A stretch of 64,000 nt of DNA from Pusillimonas sp. DMV24BSW_D (GTDB lineage: Bacteria > Pseudomonadota > Gammaproteobacteria > Burkholderiales > Burkholderiaceae_B). Positions within the stretch are counted from its first letter, which is position 1, and every line of letters starts with the position of its first letter. The notes under the pieces are model-generated. The model was not told the origin of the DNA. It made no database searches and saw nothing but the letters and a program-made list of their open reading frames with translations. Below are positions 1 to 7,709 of the stretch, piece by piece. Where the stretch lies: positions 124,001 to 188,000 of the forward strand of contig NZ_CP049990.1 in the NCBI RefSeq assembly GCF_011388195.1, written 5' to 3'. Both the position numbers and the translations under genes were made by a program.

Positions 1-423
1 CCAAAGGCGCTCCTCAAACACAACTCGAATCGACGAATAACACAGGCCCAACAACAACCCACCACCTGCACCCTGAACCGTACGGCCAACCAGCATCCAA
101 AGCATGCTGGGCGCCAGCGCGCAGGTGGCAGTACCCACTGAAAAGATCGCAATAGCGACCAGGAAGGCTTTTTTCAAGCCGAATACGTCATTCGCCTTGG
201 CCGATAAGGCCGAGCTCATAATTGAGGCCGCAACGAACAGCGTCATGTTCCACGCGTAATACTCCAGACCGCCAATATCACGCACAACGGACGGCAAAAT
301 AGTGACGGCAATATAGACATTGATGGCATGCAATGCCACCCCACCGGCCACCGCCAGTGAACGCAAACCATTGCGCCCCGAGAGCAGCTCGCCCCATGAC
401 GCTTGATCAGACGACCCACTCAT
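1..423 (-). CDS. MFS transporter, DHA2-like (3' end outside window)
   Basis: Major facilitator superfamily drug/solute exporter, inner membrane. Only the first 141 residues are in the window, and the reading frame is open to base 1. Seen: ATG at 423 overlapping the stop of the LOG gene (ATGA), about four hydrophobic segments (roughly residues 20-42, 52-74, 82-102, 105-128), and a degenerate MFS motif A around ANDVFGLKKAF between helices 2 and 3. The run RTVQGAGGGLLLGL resembles helix 4 of the 14-TM DHA2 exporters (EmrB type). Context: last visible gene of a three-gene operon that starts with a ligC-like dehydrogenase, so an aromatic substrate is conceivable (inference). Family is fairly sure; substrate unknown. 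Confidence 0.85.
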   Translation of the reverse strand, partial: MSGSSDQASWGELLSGRNGLRSLAVAGGVALHAINVYIAVTILPSVVRDIGGLEYYAWNMTLFVAASIMSSALSAKANDVFGLKKAFLVAIAIFSVGTATCALAPSMLWMLVGRTVQGAGGGLLLGLCYSSIRVVFEERLW

Positions 424-1307
424 ACCGGCTCTCCGGGAAAGGGCCGATCGGCACAATTTGCATAGAACGCCTCAAGAAGCGACAAAATTTCTTCCGCCGT
501 TTCCACCACCGTTACTAACTCCCGGTCTGCCTGAGAAATCATGCCCTCTTCCACCATAAAATCAAAATCAATCAATCGAGACCAATAATCTCTGCCGACC
601 AAAATAATCGGCATACGCGACATTTTCTCGGTTTGCACCAAAGTTAACGCTTCGAACAATTCATCCAGCGTGCCAAAACCACCTGGAAACGCCACCAGCG
701 CACGCGCACGCAACATGAAGTGCATTTTGCGCAAGGCGAAATAATGAAAATGAAAGCACAGCGTGGGCGTAATGAACGGGTTGGGAACCTGCTCGTGCGG
801 TAAGGTGATGTTCAACCCAATACTTTTTGCTCCCGCATCAAACGCACCGCGGTTACCTGCCTCCATAATGCCGGGCCCACCCCCTGTAACCACCACAAAC
901 TGGCACGGGTTATCTGCCTGAAAACGTTGTGAAATAAGATAGGAAAACCGCCGGGCTTCTTCATAGTAGCGTGAATAGTGAACGTGCCGCTGCGCCACTT
1001 TAAAACTTTGTTCGGCTTGTGCATCACCCGGATGATTCGCAAGATAATCCGAGGCCTCATCGAACCTTTTTTGTGCTTCGACAGGCGACAATACACGCGC
1101 ACTGCCATAAACCACAATCGTTGAGTCAATGTGATTTTCACGCAAATACGACTCGGGCTTAAGCAACTCAAGTTGCAACCTGACGGGACGCAAATCTTCA
1201 TCCCGCATAAATTCAGCGTCGTGATAGGCCAACCGATAGGAAGGGCTTTTAAGAATGGCACGCAACAATTCGGCGCGTTGTTCCGGAGTGAGTGAATCGC
1301 TGGTCAT
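420..1307 (-). CDS. LOG family protein (TIGR00730-type nucleotide phosphoribohydrolase)
   Basis: 295 residues. Seen: the two LOG signatures, TGGGPGIMEAGNRGA (about 141-155) and PGGFGTLDE (about 208-216), on a Rossmann-like fold. Known of the family: LOG proteins (Pfam Lysine_decarbox, a misnomer) hydrolyse cytokinin ribotides or other nucleoside 5'-monophosphates to free base plus ribose 5-phosphate. This protein is longer than the roughly 190-residue short LOGs because of an N-terminal extension of about 100 residues rich in charged helices, as in the longer bacterial group. Its ATG overlaps the stop of the upstream ligC-like gene (ATGA), so the two are probably translationally coupled. The link to aromatic catabolism is unexplained. 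Not a true lysine decarboxylase. Confidence 0.88.
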   Translation of the reverse strand: MTSDSLTPEQRAELLRAILKSPSYRLAYHDAEFMRDEDLRPVRLQLELLKPESYLRENHIDSTIVVYGSARVLSPVEAQKRFDEASDYLANHPGDAQAEQSFKVAQRHVHYSRYYEEARRFSYLISQRFQADNPCQFVVVTGGGPGIMEAGNRGAFDAGAKSIGLNITLPHEQVPNPFITPTLCFHFHYFALRKMHFMLRARALVAFPGGFGTLDELFEALTLVQTEKMSRMPIILVGRDYWSRLIDFDFMVEEGMISQADRELVTVVETAEEILSLLEAFYANCADRPFPGEPV

Positions 1308-2248
1308 TTCAAGGTCTTTTCAATACGATCCAAAGTCTCGTAGGCAGGCAATACACGCGCCATACCGGAACGCGGCTCGCGGTGTTCCTGAATAGCCGCG
1401 AAAAACTCACGGTCTTGCAACTCTATGCCATTCAACGAAACATCGACACCCGATACATCAATGACCTTACCTTCGCCGTCTACCAACTCATCGTAACGTG
1501 CAATGTAAGTGCCATTGTCGCAAATATAGCGGAAGAAGGTACCTTGCGGCCCCTGGTTGTTAAACGAAAGCGATAGCGTGCAAAGCGCCCCTGATGCCAC
1601 TTTCAGTTGCACCGACATGTCCATGGCAATGCCCAGTGCAGGATGTAACGGCCCTTGCATGCCGTGCACTTCCTGCGCCACCTCACCGGTTTGATACTGA
1701 AACAGATCTACCGTGTGGCAAGCATGGTGCCATAACAGGTGGTCTGTCCAACTTCGAGGTTGCCCTTCCGCGTTCACATTGGAGCGCCGGAAAAAATAGG
1801 TTTGCACGTCTAATTGCTGCAGCACCAACTCGCCCCGCTGGATACGGTGATGTATCCACTGATGGCTGGGGTTGTAACGGCGCGTGTGCCCGGCCATCGC
1901 AACCAGGCCGGTTTCCTGTTGTTTGGCAGCCAAAGCCCGCGCATCGGCCAGGTTGTCGGCCATGGGAATTTCAACTTGAACATGCTTGCCGGCCTGAAGA
2001 CAGGCCAATGCCTGAGCGGCGTGCACCTGGGTGGGACCGCACAAAATTATCGCATCGATTTCGGGCAGCGCCAGGCAAGCTTCCAGCGACGGCAAGACCG
2101 CAGGCACCTTGAATCGGCGTGCAATCGCCTCCAGTCGGGCGGTATCACGGCCACCGGTAATACAAACCACCTCAACTCCGCTGATATGACTAATTGCTTC
2201 TAAATGTTTCAGCCCAAAAGCCCCAATTCCAGCGATACCTACCTTCAT
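1304..2248 (-). CDS. ligC: 4-carboxy-2-hydroxymuconate-6-semialdehyde dehydrogenase-like oxidoreductase (Gfo/Idh/MocA)
   Basis: 314 residues, cytoplasmic NAD(P)-dependent dehydrogenase. Seen: N-terminal Rossmann GIGAFGLKH (7-15), QVEIP (91-95) at the place of the family EKP motif, and a C-terminal domain with RSWTDHLLWHHACHTVDLF (about 165-183). From memory it runs almost colinearly with LigC of Sphingobium SYK-6 and PmdC of Comamonas. These oxidise the hemiacetal of 4-carboxy-2-hydroxymuconate semialdehyde to 2-pyrone-4,6-dicarboxylate in the protocatechuate 4,5-cleavage pathway. First gene of a three-gene operon with a LOG protein and an MFS exporter. The ring-cleavage dioxygenase and later pathway genes are not in the window. 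Could act on a related semialdehyde. Confidence 0.8.
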   Translation of the reverse strand: MKVGIAGIGAFGLKHLEAISHISGVEVVCITGGRDTARLEAIARRFKVPAVLPSLEACLALPEIDAIILCGPTQVHAAQALACLQAGKHVQVEIPMADNLADARALAAKQQETGLVAMAGHTRRYNPSHQWIHHRIQRGELVLQQLDVQTYFFRRSNVNAEGQPRSWTDHLLWHHACHTVDLFQYQTGEVAQEVHGMQGPLHPALGIAMDMSVQLKVASGALCTLSLSFNNQGPQGTFFRYICDNGTYIARYDELVDGEGKVIDVSGVDVSLNGIELQDREFFAAIQEHREPRSGMARVLPAYETLDRIEKTLK

Positions 2249-2314
2249 TTCCGCCCTTTTAACGCCGCCCCCGGCCCCTAAAATGCCTTAAGTTTCCTGA
2301 AAGGCTGACGTAAC

Positions 2315-2336
2315 CATAGCTACACATAGCTGTCAA
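2315..2336 (-). promoter_or_regulatory. Possible -35 box and CATAGCT direct repeat upstream of the ligC-like operon
   Basis: Two CATAGCT direct repeats (2315-2321, 2325-2331), which also form the inverted pair AGCTA/TAGCT, lie next to a perfect minus-strand TTGACA (2336-2331). No good -10 was found at 16-18 bases, so the promoter would need an activator or is misread. The site sits between the divergent ligC-like operon and the chemoreceptor gene and could serve either. Confidence 0.3.
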
Positions 2337-2374
2337 GCCAATTGTAACCACCCTTTTTCCGAGTAAGTCTATTC

Positions 2375-3997
2375 ATGATGCACAATCTTAAAATCAGTAC
2401 CCGTCTGATCATCGGGTTCGTTGTAATGCTGCTGTTCATTGCCATTTTGGCCGGTGTCGGCATCTGGCGCGTTCAAAGCTCCGATGCCATGGCACAAGAC
2501 CTTACAGAAGTTCGTTTGTACAACGAGCGGATTATTTCCAAATGGAACATGCTGACCGCATTGAACGCTGTGCGCACGCTCGCCAATGCCAAACTCACCG
2601 ACCCCGGCACCATCGCCGCTTTCGAAAAAGATATGAAAGCCACAAGCGCGGAAATATCCAAGTTACAGGCCGCGCTTAAAGAAAGCGTAACCGACCCCGA
2701 AGCCTTGCGTTTATTCGATATTATTCAAGAGCGACGAGGCGAATACGTTGGCAAACGAAACGCGGCCATTGAAGCACGCAAGGAAGGAAATTTTGCCGCT
2801 TCGCGTGATTTCTTCGACAATCAGCTTGAAGGTTTACTGGCAAACTACACACAAAGTATTCAAAACCTTCTCACCTATCAGCAAGGTTTAATTAATAAGC
2901 GTGCCGACAACTTAAATCAAGAAAATGAGCTTGCGCTTACCATCATGATCGGTCTGACGGTCGCTGCGTTGCTTATCGGTGTACTGATGGCTGTCGGCAT
3001 CACTCGCTCCATTACGCTTCCGCTGCGAAATGCCGTTAACTTCGCCGAAAAAGTCTCATCTCGTGATCTAACCGGTAATATCTCGGTAAAAGGCAAGAAT
3101 GAAGTCGCCACCTTGCTGGCCGCCCTGCAGCGCATGAACGCCAATCTGCTCGACGTGGTTCTCGAGGTTCGCGACGGCGCCGATTCCATTGCAACCGCTT
3201 CCACCCAAATTGCTGCGGGCAACACCGATTTATCGTCACGCACAGAGCAGCAGGCAAGCTCGCTGGCGGAAACAGCCGCAACCATGGAAGAAATTACCAC
3301 TACAGTAAAACAAAATGCCGACAACGCAAACCAGGCCAACGGTCTGGCCGAATCGGCAGCGAATGTGGCCACCCATAGCGGCAAAGTCGTATCCAAAGTT
3401 GTTGACACCATGGGCGCGATTAACGAATCGTCCAAGCAAGTGGTGGATATCATCAGCGTGATCGACGGTATCGCCTTCCAAACCAACATCTTGGCATTGA
3501 ACGCGGCTGTCGAAGCGGCACGCGCCGGGGAACAGGGCAAAGGTTTCGCGGTTGTGGCCTCGGAGGTGCGTTCGCTTGCACAGCGCAGCGCCCAGGCGGC
3601 CAAGGAAATCAAAGATCTGATCGACAAATCGGTTTCCATCACCGAGGAAGGCAACCGTCTGGTCGCCGAAGCCGGCTCAACGATGGAAGAAACCGTTAGC
3701 AGCATCAAACGGGTGACCGACATCATGGGTGAGATTACCGCCGCGAGCCAGGAACAAAGTATTGGTATCGACCAGGTTAACCAGGCCGTTGCGCAAATGG
3801 ACCAGGTCACCCAGCAAAATGCGGCATTGGTTCAGGAAGCCTCAGCGGCATCGGCCAGCCTGCAGGATCAGGCCGCATCGCTGGCCAATTTGGTTGCCAC
3901 ATTCCGCGTGGAAGCACAAGCCCATAAAGCTGCCACCAAAACAATCGAACAAGACAACGAACCCATGGGTCGTACTCCCAAACTACTGGGTGCCTGA
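2375..3997 (+). CDS. Methyl-accepting chemotaxis protein
   Basis: 540 residues, transmembrane chemoreceptor signalling through CheW/CheA. Seen: TM1 about 10-31, periplasmic four-helix-bundle sensor about 32-187, TM2 about 188-211, HAMP, then a long coiled-coil signalling domain. Its hairpin tip (about residues 365-400) contains the diagnostic [20 protein letters not shown]. The start may be either of two adjacent ATG codons (2375 or 2378). The C-terminus lacks an obvious NWETF-type CheR/CheB tether. Its ligand cannot be read from the sequence. Ends at a strong bidirectional terminator. The last five codons overlap the convergent NTF2-like gene. Confidence 0.95.
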   Translation: MMHNLKISTRLIIGFVVMLLFIAILAGVGIWRVQSSDAMAQDLTEVRLYNERIISKWNMLTALNAVRTLANAKLTDPGTIAAFEKDMKATSAEISKLQAALKESVTDPEALRLFDIIQERRGEYVGKRNAAIEARKEGNFAASRDFFDNQLEGLLANYTQSIQNLLTYQQGLINKRADNLNQENELALTIMIGLTVAALLIGVLMAVGITRSITLPLRNAVNFAEKVSSRDLTGNISVKGKNEVATLLAALQRMNANLLDVVLEVRDGADSIATASTQIAAGNTDLSSRTEQQASSLAETAATMEEITTTVKQNADNANQANGLAESAANVATHSGKVVSKVVDTMGAINESSKQVVDIISVIDGIAFQTNILALNAAVEAARAGEQGKGFAVVASEVRSLAQRSAQAAKEIKDLIDKSVSITEEGNRLVAEAGSTMEETVSSIKRVTDIMGEITAASQEQSIGIDQVNQAVAQMDQVTQQNAALVQEASAASASLQDQAASLANLVATFRVEAQAHKAATKTIEQDNEPMGRTPKLLGA

Positions 3998-4423
3998 AGA
4001 TAACCTTCGACGTAACCAGCGAAAAACCCCGCCCACCAGCGGGGTTTTTTCATACAAGGCCTGGGCAGGATCCCAGTAGTCGTAATGCATGCACACTTTT
4101 CCGTGTGCATTGAACCGAACATGCGTAGCCCCCTTTACCGTCCAGTCGCGACGGGCGCCTGCTTTCCCGGTTTGAAACGAGAATGTCCAGGTTAAAAAGC
4201 CGTTGCGCCCTTCTGACGCAATCGCATCCACTTTGAACACCGGCAAATGCACTGTGGCAAACATATGTTCAAAAATGCGCCGGATAGCGTCAACACCGAT
4301 CACATCGTTAAATGGGTCGGTAAACGCCGCGTCGGCTGCGTACACTTCACCCAATCGATCAAGACTTTCAGGCGCAAGACGCTCGTAGAACGCGGCAACA
4401 CGTTGAATGCCCGGAGCACTCAT
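3983..4423 (-). CDS. NTF2-like / SnoaL-like small protein
   Basis: 146 residues. The cone-shaped NTF2/SnoaL fold is inferred from the helix followed by [22 protein letters not shown] and repeated beta strands; many such proteins are small isomerases or bind hydrophobic ligands. Last gene of the eight-gene operon controlled by the CarH/LitR-like regulator; its ATG overlaps the SDR stop (ATGA). Proteins of this kind travel with SDR and CFA-like genes in light- or singlet-oxygen-inducible clusters (family knowledge, from memory). Its 3' end contains a terminator hairpin and overlaps the chemoreceptor gene by 15 bases. Exact reaction unknown. Confidence 0.8.
   Translation of the reverse strand: MSAPGIQRVAAFYERLAPESLDRLGEVYAADAAFTDPFNDVIGVDAIRRIFEHMFATVHLPVFKVDAIASEGRNGFLTWTFSFQTGKAGARRDWTVKGATHVRFNAHGKVCMHYDYWDPAQALYEKTPLVGGVFRWLRRRLSSGTQ
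4022..4050. terminator. Bidirectional rho-independent terminator
   Basis: An 11-bp stem AAAAACCCCGC (4022-4032) pairs with GCGGGGTTTTT (4039-4049) around the loop CCACCA. The T run follows on the plus strand and the A run becomes a T run on the minus strand. For the chemoreceptor it is the terminator. For the convergent NTF2-like gene the same hairpin lies inside the last codons. Confidence 0.85.
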
Positions 4424-5193
4424 AACCCGGTTCCCCGCCGCACCAGCGCAAAATACAAACGGTAAGGCAATAAACGCAGAAACTTCAGAACCACTGTGAA
4501 ACGACGTGGGAAGTGAATTTCAAAACACCCGCGCGACCACCCCTTCAAAATGGCGGTTGCAGCCTGTTCAGGCGTTTGCATTGCCGGCATGGGAAACGGG
4601 TTCTGCGCCGTGAGCGGTGTTTCGACAAATCCGGGATGCACAACCGAAACGTGAATGCCGGCCGGTTTTAAATCCTGGTACAACACTTCGGCCAAATGCG
4701 TTAACGCCGCCTTGGTAGGCCCGTAAGCTAGACTTTGGGGCAAGCCCGTAAAGCCGGCCACACTGGATACAAAACTGATATGCCCCGCCCCCTGGGCCTG
4801 CATTGGCGGCAGCACGGCATGCAACATATTCAATGCCCCCACATAATTAACCTGCTCGTGCCGCAACATGGTGTCCAGATCATAGTCCTTCGCCCGCATG
4901 GTCTTGAAATAGCCGGCGCAATACAACACCACCTCAAGCTCGCCCAACTCCTGGGTAATACGCGCCATGGCTTGCTCAAATGTGCGCACATCAGTGACAT
5001 CCAACGGAACAGCCAACGCCCCCGGATGCTTTTCAACGAAAGCGTCCAGCGCCTGCGCATTGCGCGCCGACACGACCACTTTGGCCCCCTGTTGCGCCAA
5101 GTCGTGGGCAACCGCGTGCCCAATACCACTGGACGCGCCCACCACCCAAACAACACGGTCTTTCCAATTTCGCATAGGTGGGTTCATCGGCAT
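4420..5193 (-). CDS. Short-chain dehydrogenase/reductase (SDR)
   Basis: 257 residues. Seen: the cofactor motif GASSGIG near residue 19, a long Rossmann core, catalytic Ser region SFVSSVAG, catalytic YGPTK (YxxxK), and PGFVETPLT after the active site. The C-terminal tail (VVLKFLRLLPYRLYFALV) is hydrophobic and basic and may touch the membrane. The ATG at 5193 has a good Shine-Dalgarno AAAGGAG six bases upstream. Member of the CarH/LitR-linked operon, where it may reduce or oxidise a lipid carbonyl or hydroxyl group (inference). Family is certain; substrate is not. Confidence 0.9.
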   Translation of the reverse strand: MPMNPPMRNWKDRVVWVVGASSGIGHAVAHDLAQQGAKVVVSARNAQALDAFVEKHPGALAVPLDVTDVRTFEQAMARITQELGELEVVLYCAGYFKTMRAKDYDLDTMLRHEQVNYVGALNMLHAVLPPMQAQGAGHISFVSSVAGFTGLPQSLAYGPTKAALTHLAEVLYQDLKPAGIHVSVVHPGFVETPLTAQNPFPMPAMQTPEQAATAILKGWSRGCFEIHFPRRFTVVLKFLRLLPYRLYFALVRRGTGL

Positions 5194-5204
5194 AAGAACT
5201 CCTT

Positions 5205-5762
5205 TTAGCGTTTGTAGAACGACAACGTCACTTCGCCCAGGCGAATACCGAATTTGCTCATGGTGGCGCGATTCAACATGACCTTGTCATTCATCAGGAA
5301 CATCCAGTCGTCGAACGACACATCGTAGGTGGTGTCACCTACCGGCAGGCGCAACACATAATTCCATTGGAACGCATTCCCGGCAACATAACCTTCGGCT
5401 TCACCGACAACATCGGACGCCGTCCCGGTATAACGACCGTTGCCCTCATCGATTAGCGTCCAGACGCGGCGCTGGGTTTCACCGTCGCTGTAGATAAAAT
5501 CCTCTTCCAGCGTCCCTTTATTGCCTTCCCAATACGCTTTAATGCGAACTGTGAACCGACGCACAACCTTGCCACTGCGATCAGTGAAAATACCGTACGC
5601 ATCAATATCACCATCAAAATATTCTTTCAAATCCAGACGCGGCTTTTCCTGAGCGTAATCGGAAGGTGTGGGCGATGCACACGCCGTTAACACCAGGCAC
5701 GCCAGTGCGGCCAACACTCCACGCCGCCAAACACGGCTAAGCCGAATGCCAAACATGCTCAT
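5205..5762 (-). CDS. DUF3833 family lipoprotein
   Basis: 185 residues from the ATG at 5762, preferred over the in-frame ATG at 5783 because an AAGGAG Shine-Dalgarno lies six bases before it. Seen: signal peptide with lipobox LTACA (mature Cys near residue 27), then a beta-rich domain (DIDAYGIFTDRSGKVVRRF, later NYVLRLPVGDTTYDVSFDD) typical of DUF3833. Known: function unassigned; lipocalin-like beta barrels are a reasonable comparison. The gene begins inside the 3' end of the upstream permease gene. In this operon an envelope-anchored beta protein could handle modified lipid (inference). Confidence 0.85.
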   Translation of the reverse strand: MSMFGIRLSRVWRRGVLAALACLVLTACASPTPSDYAQEKPRLDLKEYFDGDIDAYGIFTDRSGKVVRRFTVRIKAYWEGNKGTLEEDFIYSDGETQRRVWTLIDEGNGRYTGTASDVVGEAEGYVAGNAFQWNYVLRLPVGDTTYDVSFDDWMFLMNDKVMLNRATMSKFGIRLGEVTLSFYKR

Positions 5763-7056
5763 TAACTTCTCCTTTTCGGTCAAAATTCATGCGCCAAACC
5801 CATAGCGCACCCATAGCGAACAACTTCAATAGGCAGGGCAAAACGGCATATCCGACAGTAAGCGCAAAAAGCCCGGCCGCGTCTTGCGTGCCTGGTGAAT
5901 AACCCAGCCACTCCAGTAACGGCAACGCCAATCCGGCGGCCAACGCCAGATTCAACTTAGCGGCGCTGCTCCACCAGCCGAAATACGCACCTTCACGCCC
6001 GACGTCTGCCTCATGCCGACGAATGACTTTGGCCAACAATGCCGCGGGCAAGGCAAGGTCGGCCCCCAACGCGAACCCACTGGCGGCGCAAATCAAAGCA
6101 AACGCCACAATATCGCCGGCACCGATAAACGCCGCACCCACAAACCCCGCAATGGCCAACGCCATCCCTATGAGCCACGTACGGCTTAACCCCCAACGCG
6201 CCACACATGCAATCCACGCGGGCATGGAGCCGGCAGCCAGCGCAAAATAAATGAAGAGAAACAACCCTTCCCAGCCTTGTGCCATCAAACGATCGTTCAC
6301 AAAGAAAAGCAACAGGGTTGCTGGAATGGCACTGGCAATCCCATTCAACAAAAACACGACGATCAAACCGCGATAAGCGGAAATACGCCATGGTTGAACC
6401 ATTTGTGCCCAGCGCCGCGGGGCGACGTGTTTCGGATCATGCACGTTGCGGCTGGGTGCAGGCCCCAGCATTAATGCCACGGCGCCCATCGCCAGCGTCA
6501 GCCCCAAGACCACACTGGTTGTTCCCATTCCCGACACGGAAGGCAAAACGCTCGCAACCAGTACACCAACCAACGCAAAGCCCTCACGCCACGACACCCA
6601 TTTACTTTGCGTTTGGTCATCTCCGCGCAAACGGGCGGCCCAGGATTGATGGACAATAGTGAGTACGCCGTAAGAAAGATAAGTAAGCAGCAAAGCGAGA
6701 ACCGCCCAGATTAAAAGGCCACTGCCATTTCCTTTCCCCATATCGAAAAATAGTTGTGGCGGGAAGAACAAACCTGTAAAGCCAAGCCAAAGAAACACCG
6801 CCGATACGCCAAGCACCCATGCAGTCAACTTTAAGCCGCGTTGGAAAACATCGTCGGCAAGTTGACCTATTACCGGATCGGTAATCGCATCAAATATCCG
6901 TACCCCCAGTAACAGCGCCCCAAGCAGGGTCAGTGACATACCGAATTCGTTGGCATAGTAAGACGGCATGTAAACATAAAGCGGCAAGGCAACAAACGAC
7001 AGGGGTAACCCCAGCGCCCCGTATTGCAAACCTGAACGGACCGACGGAAATGTCAT
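5737..7056 (-). CDS. GPH/MFS_2-type permease
   Basis: 439 residues, 12 predicted membrane segments. Resembles the glycoside-pentoside-hexuronide:cation symporter branch (MFS_2): PLSFVALPLYVYMPSYYA at the N-terminus, then LGVRIFDAITDPVIGQLAD, a hallmark of that family. It sits in the middle of the CarH/LitR-linked lipid operon, not among sugar genes. MFS_2 members also include lipid transporters such as Mfsd2a and LplT-related proteins, so lipid or lysolipid movement is an alternative to sugar (inference). ATG at 7056 overlaps the stop of the chalcone-isomerase-like gene (ATGA). Confidence 0.85.
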   Translation of the reverse strand: MTFPSVRSGLQYGALGLPLSFVALPLYVYMPSYYANEFGMSLTLLGALLLGVRIFDAITDPVIGQLADDVFQRGLKLTAWVLGVSAVFLWLGFTGLFFPPQLFFDMGKGNGSGLLIWAVLALLLTYLSYGVLTIVHQSWAARLRGDDQTQSKWVSWREGFALVGVLVASVLPSVSGMGTTSVVLGLTLAMGAVALMLGPAPSRNVHDPKHVAPRRWAQMVQPWRISAYRGLIVVFLLNGIASAIPATLLLFFVNDRLMAQGWEGLFLFIYFALAAGSMPAWIACVARWGLSRTWLIGMALAIAGFVGAAFIGAGDIVAFALICAASGFALGADLALPAALLAKVIRRHEADVGREGAYFGWWSSAAKLNLALAAGLALPLLEWLGYSPGTQDAAGLFALTVGYAVLPCLLKLFAMGALWVWRMNFDRKGEVNEHVWHSA

Positions 7057-7709
7057 TCCTTCATCCCAAAGAGTGCGCGGCGCAACGCCGGCTCCGACGT
7101 ATCCGACGACAACCAGATTCCGAAGAAAAGCCGGGCGAAATCGGCATCGTCCGTTGACGCGGTTTCACGTCCGTTGAAATAGAATGCAGCCCCGCCATCG
7201 GGTCTATAAATACCGGTTAAGCGATCACCATCTTCCACGTTTGGAAAGGCCGATTGCATGAAAGACAGCCAACTTGCCTGACGTTGCGCATCAATAGTTT
7301 CCTGCGCTTGCATCTCTTCCAATGACTTTTCGGCAATGGCCTGACCCTCAAGGCTACGCGCATAGGTCAATTCCAATGCAAACGGGCGCCCCACCCATGC
7401 CTCGGTACTCAGCGGTGCTTTCACCCATAGACGAATGTCATACACAGAAAAGCCAAACCACCGAAAGCGCTCCTGCCCTTGCAACCGGGCATCGCCCAGC
7501 ACCTCTCGCACCTCCGGCGGGGTAACAACCTGAGTTTTGCTTTCATCCGAGCCGGCCGCATCATCCGACTGCGATGACAGCGGATCATAGGTTTGTGACG
7601 ATGACGTTGAAATCCCGACCCCCATGAAGAGTAAGAACATGAGTGCGTAAAGCACCCCATGGCATCTGCGACTCGTGACAACGGCTTGACCTTTCCTACG
7701 CGCTTTCAT
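7053..7709 (-). CDS. Exported chalcone isomerase-fold protein
   Basis: 218 residues. Seen: N-terminal basic stretch plus hydrophobic segment (about residues 18-37), so exported or membrane-anchored; then a domain with VYDIRLWVKAP, ALELTYARSLEGQAIAEKSLEEM and a C-terminal FFGIWLSSDTSEPALRRALFG, matching the bacterial chalcone-isomerase-like family (Chalcone_3). Known: plant relatives without isomerase residues bind fatty acids. Inference: a periplasmic fatty-acid or lipid-binding partner of the adjacent CFA-like enzyme, not a flavonoid enzyme. Has a strong Shine-Dalgarno (CAGGAGGT) and an ATGA overlap with the CFA-like gene. Confidence 0.82.
   Translation of the reverse strand: MKARRKGQAVVTSRRCHGVLYALMFLLFMGVGISTSSSQTYDPLSSQSDDAAGSDESKTQVVTPPEVREVLGDARLQGQERFRWFGFSVYDIRLWVKAPLSTEAWVGRPFALELTYARSLEGQAIAEKSLEEMQAQETIDAQRQASWLSFMQSAFPNVEDGDRLTGIYRPDGGAAFYFNGRETASTDDADFARLFFGIWLSSDTSEPALRRALFGMKE

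Noticed and set aside
420-1307. Lysine decarboxylase
   Set aside because: Old family name; the GGGPG and PGGxGT motifs are those of LOG phosphoribohydrolases and no PLP site is present.
1594-2112. Plus-strand open frame opposite the ligC-like gene
   Set aside because: Low-complexity Pro/Arg/Ala composition and full antisense overlap with a well-recognised dehydrogenase.
2287-2310. FliA promoter for the first chemoreceptor (TTAAGTTT and GCTGACGT)
   Set aside because: Spacing of 8 bases does not fit sigma28 (11 bases between these boxes).
2917-3810. 297-codon minus-strand frame opposite the chemoreceptor
   Set aside because: Ser/Ala-rich shadow of the coiled-coil domain; no recognisable fold.
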